Assembly: GCA_944320865.1 (NCBI GenBank)
Contig: CALUJC010000074.1
Span: forward strand, 1-58,077
Source: an uncultured Bacteroides sp.
GTDB lineage: Bacteria; Bacteroidota; Bacteroidia; Bacteroidales; Bacteroidaceae
DNA: 58,077 nt
Direction: 5' to 3'
Below are positions 8,704 to 17,890 of this stretch, piece by piece. The translations under genes were made by a program, and so were the position numbers. The first letter of the stretch is position 1. Each line of letters starts with the position of its first letter. A model generated the notes under the pieces. That model saw nothing but the letters and a program-made list of their open reading frames with translations, did not search any database and was not told the DNA's origin.

Positions 8704-9963
8704 TTACTTCATTCCCAGCGAATTGATGTAACCTTCCTGTTTCACGCAGTTCTCCAGCTTCACGGCCTCAAGCAGGTCGGTCATGGCCTGGCGGGCGGCA
8801 GCCTGGTCGGGGCGTGCCTCACGGATTTCGGCGTAGGTGCCGCGCGGGGCTTCGGAGAACTTCACCACCAGTTCGTCCCATCCGGCAGGGGCTTTGAAGG
8901 CCATGAAGCACGAGCCGTCCACCTTCTTGTAGGGCCAGAAGGTGTAGCCTATGTTGTTGTCGCGCATCACCTGGCAGAAGTCGGCTTGCCACTGGTCGGT
9001 GTTGTGGCCAATCTCGCCCATGTACATGGGCAGGCCGACGCTGTCGCGGAAGTTGATGAAGCCCTGTATGGCCTCCTTCGTGGCGGGACCACCGTAACGG
9101 TGGCAGGTGTACATCAGCTTGTCGTCGAACTTGGAGTCGGTGAAGGGGCGGAAGTTGCCGTTCCACTGCGCGCCGCCCAGTAGGATGATGTGGTTCTTGT
9201 CCACCTCGCGGATGGCGGCCACTCCCTTCTTGTAGACGGCCTCGAGCTTGGCATTCAGTTCGTCCACGTTCTCGAAGTAGGGGGCGATGGGCTCGTTCAT
9301 CAGTTCGTAGCCCAGGATGACGGGCTCGTTCTTGTAGCGGTCGGCAATGGCGCGCCAGATGTCGCAGAACTTCTGCTGGCTGGCCTCGCTGTCGAACAGC
9401 CAGGGATAGCCGTAACTGTCGTCGATGTTGTCGCCTGTCTGTCCGCCGGGAGCGTCGTGCATGTCGAGTATGAGGAAGAGTTCCGACTCGCGGCACCACT
9501 CCACCAGGCTGTCCACGCGTGCAAAGCCGTCCTGCCGGCCGGTGATGCCCATGTAGTCTTCGTCGGTAAAGAGCTTGTAGTGGAAGGGCAGGCGGATGGT
9601 GTTGGCGCCGGTGCTCTTGATGAAGCGGATGTCCTGGCGCGTCACGTAGTTGTCCTTGAACTGCTTCCAGAACTCGGCGGTGAAGTCGGGTCCCACCAGC
9701 TGGCAGAACATCTCGTTGATGAAGTGCCCGGAGTTGGTCTTGCTGAAGCGGAACATGTATCCCTCGGGGTTGAGCCAGTTGCCCAGGTTGGTGCCCATGA
9801 TGAAAAGTTTCTCACCGTCGGGCTTGATGAGGTCGTGTCCCTGGATGGTTACAAACTTGGGTGCAGGGGCGGCTTCTTCCCCCGTCTTCGTCCCGCCGCA
9901 TCCTGCCAGGCCCATGGTGAGGGCGGCCAGCGAAAGGGTGGTCATTGCCAATAAATGCTTCAT
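8704..9963 (-). CDS. GH5-family glycoside hydrolase lipoprotein
   Basis: From the ATG at 9963 the protein has 419 residues. It begins with a lipoprotein signal ending in the lipobox LAGC (Cys about residue 21). The in-frame upstream extension lacks any signal and crosses a promoter box, so I reject it. The rest is a GH5 (cellulase-fold) domain. E224 in LMNEP is the expected acid/base and E317 in MGEIG the expected nucleophile, and NTIRLPFHY and LDMHDAPGG are also family-like. Such lipoproteins are usually endo-acting beta-glucanases or mannanases on the cell surface or in the periplasm; the subfamily and substrate are not clear. It lies just upstream of GH3 on the same strand. Confidence 0.92.
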   Translation of the reverse strand: MKHLLAMTTLSLAALTMGLAGCGGTKTGEEAAPAPKFVTIQGHDLIKPDGEKLFIMGTNLGNWLNPEGYMFRFSKTNSGHFINEMFCQLVGPDFTAEFWKQFKDNYVTRQDIRFIKSTGANTIRLPFHYKLFTDEDYMGITGRQDGFARVDSLVEWCRESELFLILDMHDAPGGQTGDNIDDSYGYPWLFDSEASQQKFCDIWRAIADRYKNEPVILGYELMNEPIAPYFENVDELNAKLEAVYKKGVAAIREVDKNHIILLGGAQWNGNFRPFTDSKFDDKLMYTCHRYGGPATKEAIQGFINFRDSVGLPMYMGEIGHNTDQWQADFCQVMRDNNIGYTFWPYKKVDGSCFMAFKAPAGWDELVVKFSEAPRGTYAEIREARPDQAAARQAMTDLLEAVKLENCVKQEGYINSLGMK

Positions 9964-9980
9964 AGTTGTAGATGTTTTTA

Positions 9981-9988
9981 CAAATGTA
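9981..9988 (-). promoter_or_regulatory. -7 box TACATTTG before GH5
   Basis: On the minus strand TACATTTG (TAnnTTTG) lies 18 bases before the GH5 start codon. No clear -33 TTTG at the usual 19-base spacing is visible, so this is a moderate call. Confidence 0.45.
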
Positions 9989-10343
9989 TATATTTCAATT
10001 GTGTTTGTGTGCTTTCTGCCGTTCGGAAGAAGAATGGTCCGTGGCCGGCACGCTGCCTTGCACAACCGGTGGACACGGACAACGCGGATGCCCTTTGCGA
10101 AGATAAGGAACGAAAGCAACCAAGTATTAACCATTTAAAACATCGCCGCAAAGGGGCTTTCATCCTTCCGTTTTTCCATTCTTCCACAACAAAGATAGTG
10201 AAGATTACAGCATTTTGTACACCAATCCGCACGCGATATAGACGGAACAAGGCAGATAAAATCCATAAACACATCATAAACAGCATGTTATGATTTTTAC
10301 AATAAAGCAAGAAAGTGGATGCCGAAAGCCGGCCGGCGTAGCC
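9989..10343 (-). promoter_or_regulatory. Gap between DUF6377 regulator and GH5, with a second -7 box at 10190-10197
   Basis: This 355-base gap holds a minus-strand TATCTTTG at 10190-10197. If used, it gives GH5 a leader of about 220 bases. I see no ORF with family-like content and no convincing terminator hairpin here, although the regulator gene ends at 10344 on the same strand. Confidence 0.4.
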
Positions 10344-11948
10344 TCAACGTATCTCCATCACCCGCTTTTCGAACTCCTCGCGGGGCACGGCGGCCTTGCT
10401 TTTCACGCGGGCGCGGTAGTTGTAGATGGTGTTGGCCGAGTAGTGCAGGAATTCGGCTATCTGCGAGCTGTCGCCGATGCCCAGGCGGATAAGGGCAAAG
10501 ATGCGCAGCTCGGTGTTGAGCAGCTCGCCCTCGCGCAGGGTGATGCGCTCTTCGGGGCGCAGCAGGTCGTTGAACTGGGCTACGAACGTGGGGAACAGGT
10601 GCAGGAAGGCGGAGTCGAAATTCTCGTACAAATCCTTCAACCCGTCGTCCACCATGTCGTGCGAACGCACCATCTTGAGCAGTTCGGCCGTCTGGCCGGC
10701 GGTAATCTTCTTGTTCACCGTGCGGCGGTAGGCATCCAGGCGGTTGATGTAGACCGAGCAGAGCTTCATGAAGCGACCCACGTACTCCTCCTTGATGCGG
10801 TTGGACACGCTGAGCTGCTCGTTGGCCTGCTCCAGGCTGAGACGTGCCTGCGAGAGGCGTTTCATCTGGCGGTAAATGTAGGCAATGGCCACGCCCAGCA
10901 GCAGGGTGAGGGCGCTGATGAACACGAGGTACAGACGTAGGCGGGCGTTCTGGCGGTCGGCCAGGGCCTGGTGGCTGTGACTGATGAGGGGCATGATTTC
11001 CGCCGTCTGCAAGCTGCGGCTGCGGGCATTGTAGCGGCACGTCAGGTCCCACGACAGACGGATGTAGCGGTAGGCGCGCTCCACGTCGCCCTCGTCATAC
11101 AGCAGTTTGGCAAGATTCCACAGCGAGGCATGGTCGTTGACAGCCAGGCGCAGGTCGGCCAGGGCGGAGAGGATGAGAAAACGCTTCTGCTCCTCACGGT
11201 TGCCCATATAGCGGTAATGCTGCGAGCGGAAGTAGGTGAGGGAGGCATAGTCGGGCGTGCCTTCTCCCGCTTCCGACAGCCGGACGGCATTCAGTTCCAG
11301 CGCCTTCTGCATGTCCCCCGAATCGGAGGCGCGCATTTCCTGCCGTTCCAGGTAGAGGGGGGATGTGGGCGGAAGGATGTGCATCAGCGAGTCGTCGTAA
11401 AGGGCGGCGCGTTGCGTGTAGCGGCGGCGGAAGACTGGGTCGATGGAGTACAGGCTCATCTCGAGGTTGAGGTGGCGCATGGTGTTGTAATATCCGGCCA
11501 GCAGCCGGTCATCCAGCCGGTGGCGGTCAGCACGTGCCAGCAGACGCGAAGCCTCCTCGTACAGCCCAGCGGATGCCAGCAGGTAGCCCAGCTTGATGCG
11601 CATGTCTTCTGCCTGGCGGAAGTGTCCGTGCCGGGTGGCCCAGCGCATGTTGAGGTTGAGGTAGCGCACGGCCGAGTCGCACATATACGAGCGGTATTCG
11701 CCATACAGCGCCTCGTTCAGGCGGAAGTATTGTATGGACGCCGTGTCGGCTCCGGCCAGTTGCTGCCTCAGGCTGGCGATGCGTGCCTCGCGTTGCTCCA
11801 CGTAGTGCGGATAGCAGTCGATGGCATGGTCGAGCACGTGCAGGAGGCTGTCCGCATCGGCGGCACCGGCAAGGGGGGCGGCATGCGCCCCGGTCGTCCC
11901 GCACAAAAGCGGGGCCAGCAAAAGCAGCAGGAGGCAGAAGGTCTTCAT
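10344..11948 (-). CDS. DUF6377 membrane-anchored putative transcriptional regulator
   Basis: The protein has 534 residues from the ATG at 11948; this start exposes a signal peptide ([18 protein letters not shown]). The middle (about 60-320) is helical and TPR-like. One transmembrane helix follows at about residues 338-360 ([16 protein letters not shown]), then a coiled coil (about 362-390), and a C-terminal region with a helix-turn-helix-like segment near 485-515 ([20 protein letters not shown]). This layout fits the Bacteroidales DUF6377 family, where a periplasmic sensor part is tied to a cytoplasmic DNA-binding end. It sits just upstream of GH5 and GH3 on the same strand, so I infer it controls the nearby carbohydrate genes. 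Confidence 0.82.
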   Translation of the reverse strand: MKTFCLLLLLLAPLLCGTTGAHAAPLAGAADADSLLHVLDHAIDCYPHYVEQREARIASLRQQLAGADTASIQYFRLNEALYGEYRSYMCDSAVRYLNLNMRWATRHGHFRQAEDMRIKLGYLLASAGLYEEASRLLARADRHRLDDRLLAGYYNTMRHLNLEMSLYSIDPVFRRRYTQRAALYDDSLMHILPPTSPLYLERQEMRASDSGDMQKALELNAVRLSEAGEGTPDYASLTYFRSQHYRYMGNREEQKRFLILSALADLRLAVNDHASLWNLAKLLYDEGDVERAYRYIRLSWDLTCRYNARSRSLQTAEIMPLISHSHQALADRQNARLRLYLVFISALTLLLGVAIAYIYRQMKRLSQARLSLEQANEQLSVSNRIKEEYVGRFMKLCSVYINRLDAYRRTVNKKITAGQTAELLKMVRSHDMVDDGLKDLYENFDSAFLHLFPTFVAQFNDLLRPEERITLREGELLNTELRIFALIRLGIGDSSQIAEFLHYSANTIYNYRARVKSKAAVPREEFEKRVMEIR

Positions 11949-11979
11949 GAGGTCATTCGGGGATAACAGGTTTCCGATA

Positions 11980-11987
11980 CAAAGGTA
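11980..11987 (-). promoter_or_regulatory. -7 box TACCTTTG before the DUF6377 gene
   Basis: An exact TAnnTTTG match on the minus strand lies 32 bases before the start codon at 11948, well placed for a short leader. Confidence 0.6.
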
Positions 11988-12164
11988 TACCATTTCCGTG
12001 GAAGGACAAAGGGCCGGCCGGAGTTTTGACCACCGTTTTGTTCCCGTCCTGCCGGATGAAGCGGAAGCACCTCCTTCCGGCTTCCGCTTTCAGGAGATGC
12101 TTCACAACCTTTTCTTGCTGCCTCTCCTCCCACCCCGTCGCCGGGGGAAGGTTCAGCACGCCCG

Positions 12165-12266
12165 TCACATGCCCATCGCATTGCCGCCTATCGCGCCGAG
12201 GATGGCGGAAGCCACGGCAATCACCACCTTCAGGATGGTGTCCCATACAGATTTCTGAATAGCCAT
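12165..12266 (-). CDS. Smalltalk-family small protein
   Basis: This 33-residue ORF begins MAIQKSVWDTILKVV and continues with an Ala/Ile/Gly-rich hydrophobic helix ending GGNAMGM. It matches the smalltalk proteins of Bacteroides, a family of about 32 residues of unknown function usually found beside HU-like DNA-binding genes. Here it lies downstream of an HU-like remnant on the same strand. Its leader (AACTAAACTTGATTATG) resembles the leader of that remnant. The sequence looks intact although its usual partner gene is broken. The helix could sit in a membrane; that is inference. Confidence 0.85.
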   Translation of the reverse strand: MAIQKSVWDTILKVVIAVASAILGAIGGNAMGM

Positions 12267-12322
12267 AATCAAGTTTAGTTTTTAAAAGGGTGAAACAATA
12301 CATTTTATCAATGAACAACTAA

Positions 12323-12404
12323 TAATGAAGAATTCGCAAGAATGCCGCAGGGCAATTCTTCATTTTGCGCGAAGCGCGATTCTTCATTTAAAAGGATTCT
12401 TCAT
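12323..12404. repeat. GAAGAATT-type word repeat
   Basis: Words such as AATGAAGAATTC and CAATTCTTCATTTTGCGCG alternate here and form imperfect hairpins. The stretch ATTCTTCATTTTGCGCGAAG and the following bases recur at about 54112-54145. Confidence 0.7.
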
Positions 12405-12405
12405 T

Positions 12406-12655
12406 TTATCCCAGCTGGTGGTTGCCGTCATCCTCGCCGTCTTCACCGGAGCCTTCGGAACCGCCCGTGCCGGGTTCGGCAGGGTCTGTCGCGGCCTCCA
12501 CCTTGTCGAAGCGCACGCAGCGCGCGCCATTCACCATGGATCGGGTGGCAGCGTGAAGCGGAAGGTGCCCAGCCCGTTGAGCGTGACGCTCAAAACAACT
12601 TTTTGCCACTCTTTGTGGCGATGTTCGACTTCTGTGCTTTGTAAATTACTCCCAT
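12406..12655 (-). pseudogene. HU-like DNA-binding protein gene with internal deletion and frameshift
   Basis: From an ATG at 12655 the minus strand reads MGVIYKAQKSNIATKSGKKLF and then hits TGA. The N-terminus matches the long HU-like proteins of Bacteroides. Sequence immediately after it, in another frame, corresponds to the middle and end of the same family: VTLNGLGTFRF-like, then ATRSMVNGARCVRFDK and an acidic Gly/Ser/Glu-rich tail ending GNHQLG. The total of 250 bases is not a multiple of three. An intact gene would be some 200 bases longer, so the DNA-binding core has been deleted. The promoter box at 12719 is still present. A sequencing error alone cannot explain the missing core. Confidence 0.85.
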
Positions 12656-12718
12656 AATAAAACAATTTAGTTTAGTTAATAAAATAATTAGTTATGTGTA
12701 TTAAGCTTAATCACACTG

Positions 12719-12726
12719 CAAAGATA
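12719..12726 (-). promoter_or_regulatory. -7 box TATCTTTG and leader of the HU-like remnant
   Basis: TATCTTTG on the minus strand lies 64 bases before the start codon at 12655. The leader between them contains TTATTAACTAAACTAAATTG, nearly the same as the leader of the DUF6266 gene at 19916. It may still drive the smalltalk gene. Confidence 0.65.
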
Positions 12727-13128
12727 TGGATTATTTTGTTCCCGGCAAAACAAATCATGAAAATTTTATCGCTAAAATGAAAATTATTATTTAACTTATT
12801 AAAACCGAACGGTTATGAATGCAGGAAAGGCGCATAACCCCGCCGGATTATGCGCCCCGCAAACAAAAAAACAAGCGTTCCGGCACCACCATCCTCACGG
12901 ATGGAATAATGTGCCGTACAATTTTTATCCTAAGATGTCTTGCCTTAAACTTTACGACAAACAAGAAAATAAAAATCGCACGAAGGTAACAATAAGATTC
13001 GGATTTCCAAAGGCGGCACGGACTTTTTTCACCAATCCGTGGAGGAAAACACGCATTTTGCGGCAACAGGCGGCATTTTCCCGTACTTTTGTAACAGCAT
13101 CTTAACATGCCGGAGAGGGGGGGGAGGT
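12727..13128. other. AT-rich gap without a recognisable gene
   Basis: No ORF here has family-like content. A perfect 9-base stem (GGCGCATAA / TTATGCGCC) spans 12829-12856. A plus-strand TACTTTTG at 13084-13091 looks like a promoter with no gene after it; it could be the original outlet of a gene now lost, or chance. Confidence 0.4.
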
Positions 13129-13218
13129 CATCTCAAGTACTTCGCTTACAATCCTTTCCGTTTCATCCACCGGAATCTGATAGACACCGAATCCGATGGC
13201 CGGCATCATGACGCCATT
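13129..13218 (-). pseudogene. Fragment of an aldo/keto reductase gene
   Basis: The minus strand reads NNGVMMPAIGFGVYQIP, then VDETERIVSEVLEM. This is the N-terminal signature of aldo/keto reductases of the 2,5-diketogluconate reductase type (LNNGxxMPxxGFGVYQ). About 30 codons survive. The 5' side is cut where the MITE-like sequence begins near 13219, and the 3' side runs into unrelated sequence with a poly-C run. No start codon or remaining domain is nearby. Confidence 0.7.
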
Positions 13219-13366
13219 ATTTTGCTCAGCCTCATTTTGAGGGCTGTTTTCGAGGATATTTTTCTGTTGTCATGAGGAGCGTAGCGGGCTACGTGACGAA
13301 TAACAACAGGAAAAGAGACCGGAAAGAGGCTCAAAAAGGGGCTGATAAAAACTTAAAAGAGGAAAA
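13219..13366. mobile_element. MITE-like repeat, copy lacking its terminal inverted repeats
   Basis: These 148 bases are essentially identical to the inner part of the complete element at 53872-54046, from TTTGCTCAGCCTCATTTTGA to ACTTAAAAGAGGAAAA. The outer TTTAAACAGGCTCT ends are missing on both sides. It abuts the aldo/keto reductase fragment on the left and the rdgB 3' end on the right. Confidence 0.75.
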
Positions 13367-13377
13367 CTCTTAGCCTT

Positions 13378-13956
13378 TTACAGCGTGTTGAGAAACTTGC
13401 AAAGCTTCCCTACAGCCAGTGCGCGGTGGCTGATTTTGTTCTTCTGCCCGTCGCTCATTTCGGCAAAAGTCTGTGTGAAGCCTTCGGGCACGAAGACAGG
13501 GTCGTAGCCGAAACCCGATGTGCCGCGTTTGCGGGCGATGATTTCGCCCCGCACGATGCCTTCAAAGAGGTGTTCCTTGCCGTTGATGATAAGGGCAAAT
13601 ACGGTGCGGAAACGGGCTTTTCGGTTATCTTTTCCTTCCAACTCGTGCAGCAGCTTCTTGATGTTCTCTTCCGAGTTGTGCCCTTCGCCGGCATAGCGTG
13701 CCGAGTAGACGCCCGGCGCGCCGCCGAGGGCTTCCACTTCAAGGCCGGTGTCGTCGGCAAAGCAGTTGGTGTGGTAACGTTCGTACACGTAGCGTGCCTT
13801 CAACAGGGCGTTACCCTCCAGCGTGTCCGATGTTTCGGGTATGTCATCGTGGCAACCTATGTCATTCAGGCTGAGAAGTTCAATCTGGTGTCCTACGATG
13901 GCAGCCACTTCTCTCAATTTGTGGATGTTGTTGGTAGCGAATACAAACTTCTTCAT
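13378..13956 (-). CDS. rdgB: Non-canonical purine NTP pyrophosphatase (RdgB/HAM1)
   Basis: The 192-residue protein has the family start [12 protein letters not shown] (substrate-binding TNN-K), [22 protein letters not shown] near residue 66 and [12 protein letters not shown] near residue 150, and ends [10 protein letters not shown]. It hydrolyses dITP, ITP and XTP to the monophosphates and keeps deaminated purines out of nucleic acids. Its length is normal. It starts 9 bases after yitT ends, and leuS lies further upstream on the same strand, so leuS-yitT-rdgB is a likely operon. Confidence 0.96.
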   Translation of the reverse strand: MKKFVFATNNIHKLREVAAIVGHQIELLSLNDIGCHDDIPETSDTLEGNALLKARYVYERYHTNCFADDTGLEVEALGGAPGVYSARYAGEGHNSEENIKKLLHELEGKDNRKARFRTVFALIINGKEHLFEGIVRGEIIARKRGTSGFGYDPVFVPEGFTQTFAEMSDGQKNKISHRALAVGKLCKFLNTL

Positions 13957-13965
13957 TTGCTCTTG

Positions 13966-14862
13966 TTATTTAGTTTTAAGTGGGTCGAATCCTTCTCCAT
14001 AGACGCCTGTGACGGAGCTTTGCGATATGAAGGCGTGCGGGTCTATGTCTTTTATCAGACGAAATATTTCCACTGACTGGTTTTTGTAGGCAAGCACTAC
14101 GAGTACTTTCACATCACCTTTGGTATACCAGCCCGTGCCGTCCAGTACGGTAACGCCCCGGTGAGTTTCCTTTATGATGCGGTCGGCTATCCTTTCATAT
14201 TCTTTGGAGAAGATGAGGAACTGTACCGATTGGCGTGAACCGTTTACTACATAGTCCAGCACAAAACCGATGACGAACAGGGTGACAAAACCGAATATCA
14301 CCCTGCGCCAGTCGTGGAATACGAAGTAACACGAGGTGATGATGACAAAGTCGCATGCCATAATCATACGGCCCAGGCTGACGTCTTTGTATTTGTGGAC
14401 GATGGCGGCAATGATATCCGTTCCTCCCGTGCTTCCGTTGCGCACAAAGACCACTCCCAATCCCAATCCGCACATGGCGGCGCCTATCAGGCAGGCCATG
14501 AAGTCCTGGCCCGGTCCCAGTATTTGCGGGAAAGTCCCGTCCGGGTTCTTCACCAGCCATTGGCAAAACTCAAGCAAAAGTGTCAACGCTATGATGGCAT
14601 ACATGGTCTTGATACTGAACTTCGGTCCCAGTATCTTAATGGCAAATGTCATCAGTACCGCGTTGATAAGGAAGTAAGAGTACTGTATGGGGAAACCTGT
14701 GGCATAGTAGATGATGGCGCCGATACCGGTGGTTCCTCCTGTTGTAATCTGGTATGGAATGAGGAATGCAGCCCATCCCATGGAGTAACTGATAAGCCCC
14801 AGGGTGATGTACAGGTAGTCTTTTACTTCCCGTATGAGGATTGCTTTATTTGGTTTTGCCAT
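13966..14862 (-). CDS. YitT-family membrane protein (DUF161 + DUF2179)
   Basis: The 298-residue protein has about five hydrophobic segments in residues 15-200 (for example LGLISYSMGWAAFLIPYQI and GGTTGIGAIIYYATGFP) and a soluble C-terminal DUF2179 domain (about 210-290) with the family motif RGVTVLDGTGWYTKGD. Both modules and the length are standard for YitT-like inner-membrane proteins. Their molecular function is unknown. It lies between leuS and rdgB with very short spacing. Confidence 0.92.
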   Translation of the reverse strand: MAKPNKAILIREVKDYLYITLGLISYSMGWAAFLIPYQITTGGTTGIGAIIYYATGFPIQYSYFLINAVLMTFAIKILGPKFSIKTMYAIIALTLLLEFCQWLVKNPDGTFPQILGPGQDFMACLIGAAMCGLGLGVVFVRNGSTGGTDIIAAIVHKYKDVSLGRMIMACDFVIITSCYFVFHDWRRVIFGFVTLFVIGFVLDYVVNGSRQSVQFLIFSKEYERIADRIIKETHRGVTVLDGTGWYTKGDVKVLVVLAYKNQSVEIFRLIKDIDPHAFISQSSVTGVYGEGFDPLKTK

Positions 14863-14877
14863 ATAATTGTTTTTTTA

Positions 14878-14942
14878 GCTGCAAGTGACGAGCTACAAGC
14901 TACGAGTGCAACATCCGGCACGGACTTGTAGCTCGTCGCTGA
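14878..14942. repeat. TAGCTACAAG-type palindromic word repeat
   Basis: GCAAGTGACGAGCTACAAGC on the left and CTTGTAGCTCGTCGCTG on the right pair imperfectly, filling the leuS-yitT gap. It is the same family as 8631-8702. Confidence 0.7.
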
Positions 14943-14943
14943 A

Positions 14944-17781
14944 TTATTTCACTACGATGTTGATAATCTTTTTAGGCACTACGATGACCTTCAAGATGGA
15001 CTTTCCTTCCAGCCATTTGGCAGAGCGTTCGTCGGCAAGCACGGCGGCTTGTATGTCGTCTGAGCTGGCATCTACGGGAAACTCCTGGTTGAAGCGTGCC
15101 TTTCCGTTGAAGGAGACGGTATAGTTCACTGCACTTTCTGCCAGGTATTCCTCGTTCCAGGCCGGCCATTGGGCATCGCATACCGAGGTGGTGTGCCCCA
15201 TCGTTTCCCACAGCTCCTCGCACACGTGCGGGGCAAAGGGCGCCAGGACGATGACCAGCGGTTCAAGCACAGCTTTCTTGCTGCACTTCAGGGCGGCCAG
15301 CTCGTTGACGCAAATCATAAAGGCACTGATTGAGGTGTTGTACGAGAATTGCTCGATGTCGCCTGTCACCTTCTTGATGAGTTTGTGGAGCGATTTCAAT
15401 TCTTCCTTGGTGGCCGGTTCATCGTTTACCAGATACTTGTCCGTGCGGTCGTAGAACAGCGACCAGAACTTCTTCAGGAAGCGGTGCACGCCGTCTATGC
15501 CGTTGGTATCCCAAGGTTTGGATTGTTCTACAGGGCCGAGGAACATCTCATACATGCGCAGGGTGTCGGCGCCATATTTTTCGACAATCATGTCGGGGTT
15601 CACCACGTTGTACATCGACTTGGACATCTTTTCTACCGCCCAGCCGCAGATGTACTTGCCGTCTTCGAGGATGAACTCTGCCGTGGCATATTCCGGACGC
15701 CAGGCTTTGAAGGCTTCCAGGTCGAGCACGTCGTTCTGCACGATGTTTACGTCTACGTGCAGCGGCGTGGTGTCATACTGGTCTTTCAGGCCGAGGGAGA
15801 CAAAGGTGTTGGTGTCCTTAATGCGATATACAAAGTTGCTCCGTCCCTGTATCATGCCTTGGTTTACCAACTTTTGGAAAGGTTCTTCCACGGCCGAGAT
15901 GCCCAGGTCGTGCAGGAACTTGTTCCAGAAGCGGGAGTAGATAAGGTGCCCTGTGGCATGCTCCGTGCCGCCCACGTAGAGGTCTACGTTTCGCCAATAC
16001 TCGTCGGCCTCTTTGGATACCAGCGCCGTGTGGTTGCGCGGGTCCATATAGCGCAGGTAGTAGGCGCTGGAACCTGCAAAGCCAGGCATGGTGTTCAATT
16101 CCAAGGGGAAGATGGTCTGGTTATCTATCTTTTCGTTTTCTACGACACAATTGTTTACCGTGTCCCACGCCCACTTCTTGGCATGTCCCAAGGGAGGTTC
16201 GCCTGTTTCCGTGGGAAGGAATTTCTCCACTTCGGGCAACTCCAGCGGGAGGCAGCTTTCGGGAATCATATAGGGCATGCCGTCCTTGTAATACACCGGG
16301 AAGGGCTCACCCCAATAGCGCTGGCGCGAGAAGATAGCGTCGCGCAAGCGGTAGTTCACCTTCACGCGGCCCAAGCCATGCTCTTTCACGTATTTCTTTG
16401 TGGCGGCAATGGCTTCCTTGATGGTCAGCCCGTTCAGGTTCAAATCACAGTAAGGCACAGCATCCTTGCGGGGTGAATTGCATACAATTCCTTCCTTGGC
16501 ATCAAAACTCTCTTCGCTGACGTCGCAACCTTCCACCAGCGGAATGATGGGCAGGTTGAAGTGCTTTGCAAAGGCGTAGTCGCGGCTGTCGTGTGCCGGT
16601 ACGGCCATGATGGCGCCTGTGCCGTATCCAGCCAGCACGTAGTCGCTCACCCAGATGGGCACTGCCTCGCCGGTGAAGGGATTGATGGCATACGAGCCCG
16701 TGAACACGCCCGTCACGCTGCGGTCGCTGATGCGCTCGCGCTCGGTGCGCTTCTTGGTACGGTCAAGGTAAGCGTCTACTTCAGCCTTCTGTTCGGGTGT
16801 GGTTACTTGGGCAACCAGTTCGCTTTCCGGAGCCAGCACCATGAAGGTGACACCAAACATGGTGTCGGCACGGGTGGTGAAGATGGTGAACTCTATGTCG
16901 CTGTCCTTTACCTTGAACTGCACTTCCGCACCTTCGCTCCGACCTATCCAGTTGCGCTGCGTTTCTTTCAGGGAGTCTGTCCACTGGATGGTGTCCAGCC
17001 CGTCCAGCAAGCGTTGGGCGTAGGCCGACACGCGCAGGCACCATTGGCGCATCTTCTTCTGCACTACGGGGTAGCCGCCGCGCTCCGACACGCCGTCCAC
17101 CACCTCGTCGTTGGCCAGCACCGTGCCCAGCTGCGGGCACCAGTTCACCATCGTTTCGCCCAGGTAGGCAATGCGATAGTTCATCAGCGTCTCCTGTTGC
17201 TCTTTTTCACTCATGGCATTCCACTCGGCGGCTGTGAAGCTAAGTTCTGCGGAGCAGGCGGTATTCAATTGCGAAGTGCCTGTCTTTGCAAACTTTTGTA
17301 TCAACTCTGCTATGGGGCGCGCCTTCTGCAGGTCGTTGTCGTAGTAGCTGGCAAACATCTGCTGGAAGGCCCATTGCGTCCAGTGGTAATATTCGGGGTC
17401 GCAAGTACGGATTTCGCGGCTCCAGTCGAAGGAGAAGCCTATCTTGTCCAGCTGCTCGCGGTAGCGGTCGATGTTCTTCACCGTAGTGATGGCGGGGTGC
17501 TGTCCCGTCTGTATGGCATACTGCTCGGCGGGCAGTCCGTAGGCGTCGTAGCCCATGGGGTTGAGCACGTTGAATCCGCAAAGGCGCTTGTAGCGCGCGT
17601 AGATGTCGCTGGCGATGTAGCCCAGCGGATGGCCCACATGCAGTCCCGCCCCGCTGGGGTATGGGAACATGTTGAGCACGTAGTATTTCGGTTTGCTGTG
17701 GTCTTCTGTCACCCGGTAGGTATGTTGCTCCACCCACCTTTTCTGCCATTTCTGTTCAATCTCCCTGAAGTTATAGTCCAT
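14944..17781 (-). CDS. leuS: Leucyl-tRNA synthetase LeuS
   Basis: The 945-residue protein covers the whole class Ia enzyme. The HIGH-type motif is HVGHPLGY near residue 48 and the KMSKS loop is EKMSKSMYN near residue 700. The editing domain lies between (about 230-430, with [11 protein letters not shown] and AVPAHDSRD). The C-terminal anticodon-binding domain ends [13 protein letters not shown]. It charges tRNA-Leu with leucine in the cytoplasm. The length agrees with other Bacteroidetes LeuS. The region upstream (17782-17890) is AT-rich with no exact TAnnTTTG. Confidence 0.98.
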   Translation of the reverse strand: MDYNFREIEQKWQKRWVEQHTYRVTEDHSKPKYYVLNMFPYPSGAGLHVGHPLGYIASDIYARYKRLCGFNVLNPMGYDAYGLPAEQYAIQTGQHPAITTVKNIDRYREQLDKIGFSFDWSREIRTCDPEYYHWTQWAFQQMFASYYDNDLQKARPIAELIQKFAKTGTSQLNTACSAELSFTAAEWNAMSEKEQQETLMNYRIAYLGETMVNWCPQLGTVLANDEVVDGVSERGGYPVVQKKMRQWCLRVSAYAQRLLDGLDTIQWTDSLKETQRNWIGRSEGAEVQFKVKDSDIEFTIFTTRADTMFGVTFMVLAPESELVAQVTTPEQKAEVDAYLDRTKKRTERERISDRSVTGVFTGSYAINPFTGEAVPIWVSDYVLAGYGTGAIMAVPAHDSRDYAFAKHFNLPIIPLVEGCDVSEESFDAKEGIVCNSPRKDAVPYCDLNLNGLTIKEAIAATKKYVKEHGLGRVKVNYRLRDAIFSRQRYWGEPFPVYYKDGMPYMIPESCLPLELPEVEKFLPTETGEPPLGHAKKWAWDTVNNCVVENEKIDNQTIFPLELNTMPGFAGSSAYYLRYMDPRNHTALVSKEADEYWRNVDLYVGGTEHATGHLIYSRFWNKFLHDLGISAVEEPFQKLVNQGMIQGRSNFVYRIKDTNTFVSLGLKDQYDTTPLHVDVNIVQNDVLDLEAFKAWRPEYATAEFILEDGKYICGWAVEKMSKSMYNVVNPDMIVEKYGADTLRMYEMFLGPVEQSKPWDTNGIDGVHRFLKKFWSLFYDRTDKYLVNDEPATKEELKSLHKLIKKVTGDIEQFSYNTSISAFMICVNELAALKCSKKAVLEPLVIVLAPFAPHVCEELWETMGHTTSVCDAQWPAWNEEYLAESAVNYTVSFNGKARFNQEFPVDASSDDIQAAVLADERSAKWLEGKSILKVIVVPKKIINIVVK

Positions 17782-17890
17782 AAACGTTCCGGTTAAGTGT
17801 TAAGTATGGTTTTAAGTATGATTTATAGTATGATTTTTATTGCCTGCAAAAATACGGGTTTATTTTCATAATTGTATGGGGGAATTGTGG

